From Phycisphaerales bacterium (GTDB lineage: Bacteria > Planctomycetota > Phycisphaerae > Phycisphaerales > UBA1924), in contig JAVJNT010000001.1 in assembly GCA_040217175.1 (NCBI GenBank), forward strand, positions 1,054,001 through 1,118,000: 64,000 nucleotides of DNA, written 5' to 3'. Of this stretch, positions 61,489 through 64,000 are shown piece after piece. The position numbers and the translations under genes are program-made. Below the pieces are notes generated by a model. It was given only the letters and a program-made list of their open reading frames with translations, was not told the origin of the DNA and did not search any database. How positions within the stretch are numbered: position 1 is the first letter of the stretch; every line of letters starts with the position of its first letter.

Positions 61489-62862
61489 CTATTCGAGCCA
61501 ACGGCTCGCGAGGATCCGTCCCGGCGCGTCATTGGCGAGCGCTTCTTCGAGCAGCTTGGCGATCTGCGGCGGCTCGGCAGGGTCGGGAACGTCGAACGCG
61601 TCGCCGTCCCCTGCACCCTCGCCCGTCCCGCTCGGCGGCGTGGGCGTGCTCGATGATCGGGATTCGGGCGGGGGCGTGACCAGCGGCGCGGGCTCGCTCG
61701 ATCGGGCCATGTGCGCTTCGGGCGGGGATGGTTGGTTGCCGGGACGGCCACTCGGGGCCGACAAGATCGCGACCAACTCGCGTCGCCAGAGCCGATCGGC
61801 CGAGATCACACGCGGACCGAAGCCGTCAGCGGCCGAGGCGCCCTTCGGACCGTCCGGCAGTTGCTCGGCGGCCTGGACGGCGAGGTCTTCGGCTTCGCGC
61901 CAGCAGCCGGCGGCCAGCAGGACCTCGGCGTACCGGATTCGGTCCGCCGCGGATTCGCGAGCCTGCGGCTCCGTGGGGTTTTGTTCGCCCGACTTGGGGG
62001 CTGCCGAGGCCTCATCCGAAGTCTCGGACTCGTCCGGCACGGGTGGATCGACCCTGACCAGGCACCGCCAGCCCGTGACGCCCAGGTCTCGGCCGTCGTC
62101 GTCGAGGTTTCGCTCGACGTCGATGTTGAGCGTCATGCCCCAGAGGTCGACCAGCGCCTCGGCGACTTCTTCGGGCCCGGGCAACTCGGGGCGGTCGTCG
62201 GGGGTCAGCAGCACGCTGCGATGCTCGTGGCTCACCGCGTCGGCGGCCATGACCTCGACCTGCGGCCGGCCATCGGCCTTGCGGGCCCGGGTGCTGGCGG
62301 CGGGGCCGGCGCCCGGCGCGGCGCCGTTGGTCGAAGAGCCACCAAGATTCGGCAGCTCGAAGGCCGCGAGCAGCCGATCGACCCGTTCCTTCTCGGAGGT
62401 CTCGACGCGGACGGTCAAGACCTTGTGCTCGTCAAGGAACAGGTACATGAACGGCTCCTCGCTCATGGCCCCGAAGCCGCACAGGCCGTCCTCAAAGAGG
62501 AACGGCTCGTACCACCGCAATCCGTCGTAGAGGCTCTCGACCCCCACCAGCTCGTAGGCGATGTAGGGATCGATCTCGCGGAAGGCGTCGTTGCCCAGGA
62601 CGTCGAGGATGGGATAGATCCGCCCTGGCAGCAGGCTCAACAGGGCCGAGCTCAGGGGCCGGAGGCGTTCGGCCGACACCAGCACCTCGTAGACGTAGCG
62701 GTCGGGCCACTCCTCCCACTCCTCGTCGCCGTCGGCGGGCTCGAAGTCGACGGTGTACCCGCTGGTGGGCGCGATGGGCTCGACCGGATAGACCCCCAGC
62801 GGGAAGGCGAAGCCGTTGACGCGGACACGCTCGAGGGCAGGGTTGAGCAGGCATCGGTGCAT
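61489..62862 (-). CDS. Hypothetical protein
   Basis: This 457-residue soluble protein has no signal peptide. Residues 1-165 look folded (VEVLVSAERLRPL, YIAYELVGVESLYDGLRWYEPFLFEDG). Residues about 170-200 and 370-425 are Pro/Gly/Ser-rich linkers. Residues about 205-365 form a second region with helical, acidic stretches (RIRYAEVLLAAGCWREAEDLAVQAAEQL). I recognise no family. It may be cytoplasmic. The start is ATG 62862. Confidence 0.55.
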   Translation of the reverse strand: MHRCLLNPALERVRVNGFAFPLGVYPVEPIAPTSGYTVDFEPADGDEEWEEWPDRYVYEVLVSAERLRPLSSALLSLLPGRIYPILDVLGNDAFREIDPYIAYELVGVESLYDGLRWYEPFLFEDGLCGFGAMSEEPFMYLFLDEHKVLTVRVETSEKERVDRLLAAFELPNLGGSSTNGAAPGAGPAASTRARKADGRPQVEVMAADAVSHEHRSVLLTPDDRPELPGPEEVAEALVDLWGMTLNIDVERNLDDDGRDLGVTGWRCLVRVDPPVPDESETSDEASAAPKSGEQNPTEPQARESAADRIRYAEVLLAAGCWREAEDLAVQAAEQLPDGPKGASAADGFGPRVISADRLWRRELVAILSAPSGRPGNQPSPPEAHMARSSEPAPLVTPPPESRSSSTPTPPSGTGEGAGDGDAFDVPDPAEPPQIAKLLEEALANDAPGRILASRWLE

Positions 62863-62885
62863 CGGGGGATGCTAGGGGGAGGCTG

Positions 62886-62985
62886 AGAAGCGACGGAGCG
62901 ACGGAGCGACTGAGGGAACAAGGAAGGGGACCGATCTCGGGCCCCCTTCGTCGCTGCGTCGCTTCGTGCCTTCGTCGCTTCTCCT
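62886..62985. repeat. Imperfect long inverted repeat between two minus genes
   Basis: Left arm GAAGCGACGGAGCGACGG... and right arm ...TCGCTTCGTGCCTTCGTCGCTT are inverted, with a 10-bp outer match and a 7-bp GC inner match (GAAGGGG with CCCCTTC) around a 12-nt loop. It is a plausible terminator of the right-hand gene, and the GACG-rich words also occur as short direct repeats inside each arm. Confidence 0.5.
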
Positions 62986-64000
62986 CAACACCCCGCCGCA
63001 AACGCGTCCTGGAACGCCAGGAAGTCGAAGATGGTCAGCTCGCCGTCGCCGTCGAAGTCGGCGAGCGCGTCGCCGTCCTGGAAGAGGTTGAGGTAGGTCA
63101 GGAAGTCGAAGACCGTGAGCGAGCCGTCGGCGTCGAGGTCGGGGCGGCAGATCTCGCAGGCGAGGTCGAAGACGTGGGCTGCCCCGACCTTCACGCCCTC
63201 CACGAACTCGTCCCGAGCGCCGACGACAGCCGATCGACCATTCGTCGCAACGGCAGCGCCGAAGGGAGCCGACGGAGTCTCGGGCAGCAGGCGGGCACGC
63301 TGCGACCACACGCCGTCGCTGTCCCTGGCGAACGCGTAGGCGACCCCGATCGCGCGAAGCGTGCGCTGACCCGGGGCACCGGCCACGATCAGGTCGCCGT
63401 GCAGATCTAACGTCTCGCCCAGGCGATCGACGCCCGTCGGGTCGCGGTGCGTCATGTCGCCACGAAACACCCACTGGTCGCCCTCGAGTTCGTAGACGTA
63501 CACCGCGCCCTGGGCGTTGGTCTCGCGATCGGCCGCGTAGCCTCCGACCGCCAACCGACCGCCATCGGCAGCGAGGGCCGTTCCGAACCCGGTGCCGTCC
63601 GCCGCGTCAAAGGGGATGAGCTTCTGGTGGTACGTGAGCGTGCCATCGATCTCGCGGCGATAGACGTACACGGCACCACCGAAACGCGCAATGGCGTCGT
63701 CTTCTCTTGCACCGATGAACGCCCAGTCGTCCTCGATCGCCATGGCGAGCCCGAATCGCGTGCGCGTGCCCGCACCGTCGGGGCGTGTGAGCCGCTGCCG
63801 GTAAGCCCAGCCGTCGCTGGCCTCCTGGAACACGGAGACGACCTCGCGAAGGTCGAACACCATCGCAAGATCGCCCTCGGTCGCGACGACGCCGCCAAAA
63901 GCAAATCCGAATCCCGGCTCGGGCGGCGCGATCCGCCCGGTTTCCACCCACTCGTTGCCGTCGAAGTCGTACACGAATACCCCGCCGGCGTCAGGCTCGG
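62985..64000 (-). CDS. Exported beta-propeller protein with GC-type dockerin-like C-terminus (N-terminus off edge)
   Basis: The gene is open to the window edge; about 338 residues are seen. Most of it is FG-GAP/integrin-like repeats (GGVVATEGDLAMVFDLREVVSVFQE, FGGAVYVYRREIDGT, LAVGGYAADRETNAQGAVYVYELEGDQWVF), each with a beta-hairpin and an Asp/Gly turn. The last 50 residues contain two EF-hand-like dockerin units: DLDADGSLTVFDFLTYLNLF and DFDGDGELTIFDFLAFQDAF, ending in Ala-Gly-Cys. This tail is the GC-type dockerin anchor of Phycisphaerales proteins and should bind calcium. It is likely surface- or sacculus-associated. The ligand of the anchor is not known to me. Confidence 0.8.
   Translation of the reverse strand, partial: EPDAGGVFVYDFDGNEWVETGRIAPPEPGFGFAFGGVVATEGDLAMVFDLREVVSVFQEASDGWAYRQRLTRPDGAGTRTRFGLAMAIEDDWAFIGAREDDAIARFGGAVYVYRREIDGTLTYHQKLIPFDAADGTGFGTALAADGGRLAVGGYAADRETNAQGAVYVYELEGDQWVFRGDMTHRDPTGVDRLGETLDLHGDLIVAGAPGQRTLRAIGVAYAFARDSDGVWSQRARLLPETPSAPFGAAVATNGRSAVVGARDEFVEGVKVGAAHVFDLACEICRPDLDADGSLTVFDFLTYLNLFQDGDALADFDGDGELTIFDFLAFQDAFAAGC

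Noticed and set aside
1-64000. tRNA or rRNA genes
   Set aside because: No tRNA-like cloverleaf or T-loop consensus and no rRNA sequence was noticed in the intergenic gaps; a tRNAscan run would be decisive.

Overview
The window looks like chromosomal DNA of a planctomycete, most probably class Phycisphaerae (Phycisphaerales). This is inferred from gene content, not from a marker tree. The DNA is GC-rich, roughly two thirds by eye. The supporting traits are a C-terminal pair of EF-hand-like 'FDFL' motifs ending in Gly-Cys (GC-type dockerin style), a PEP-CTERM-like sorting signal, system II (ResB/CcsA) cytochrome c maturation, several lipoproteins, and five unrelated membrane proteins carrying the same small C-x2-C-x-Y-[DE]-[LI] ... 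C-P-E-C-G zinc ribbon. No rRNA, tRNA, CRISPR array, insertion sequence or prophage was seen.

Layout. 1-8.1 kb: the start of a PqaA-type lipoprotein, then a plus operon (type III/GlnT glutamine synthetase, glycosyltransferase, class II asparagine synthetase) that meets a minus operon head-on (short CapD-like NDP-sugar dehydratase, phosphoglycosyl transferase, aldo/keto reductase, HpcH/HpaI aldolase), which looks like a small glycan or amidated-sugar module. 8.1-11.4 kb: orphan DNA methyltransferase, NrnA-type DHH phosphoesterase and RibF, then a divergent promoter region with a 21-bp-period array. 11.4-24.3 kb: PutA, an S26-like pseudo-peptidase, CcsA/ResB/amidohydrolase, an OmpA-like lipoprotein, a crotonase and a zinc-ribbon membrane protein. 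24.5-30.7 kb: acyl-CoA dehydrogenase and the pyruvate (or branched-chain 2-oxo acid) dehydrogenase operon E1alpha-E1beta-E2, interrupted by a 63-codon, AT-richer gene resembling the N-terminal domain of a tyrosine recombinase. 30.7-35 kb: PEP-CTERM protein, zinc-ribbon protein, a 636-bp intergenic region with a REP-like doublet, a second 21-bp array and an AT-rich promoter, then small secreted proteins. 35-42 kb: coaE, rho, a secreted helical-repeat protein and a flippase-like membrane protein. 42-46 kb: a GldG-like/ABC permease/ATPase operon. 46-54 kb: a PAS-GAF-REC protein with a degenerate histidine-kinase H-box, two more zinc-ribbon proteins, trxB, a secreted protein, ald and an ACT-domain protein. 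54-57 kb: iscS-iscU-iscA. 56.8-61 kb: an RsbW/STAS partner-switch pair and a very long secretin. The right edge holds an unknown protein and the C-terminal part of a beta-propeller/dockerin-like secreted protein.

Many adjacent genes are coupled by 4-nt ATGA or GTGA overlaps (ribF/nrnA, resB/ccsA, the ABC operon, AKR/aldolase), and GTG/TTG starts are common. The most unusual signals are the two 21-bp-phased arrays in head-to-head promoter regions, the REP-like doublet with compensatory stem changes, the foreign-looking 63-aa gene inside the dehydrogenase operon, the recurring zinc-ribbon module, and two apparently inactivated enzymes (S26 peptidase fold, histidine kinase dimerisation domain).
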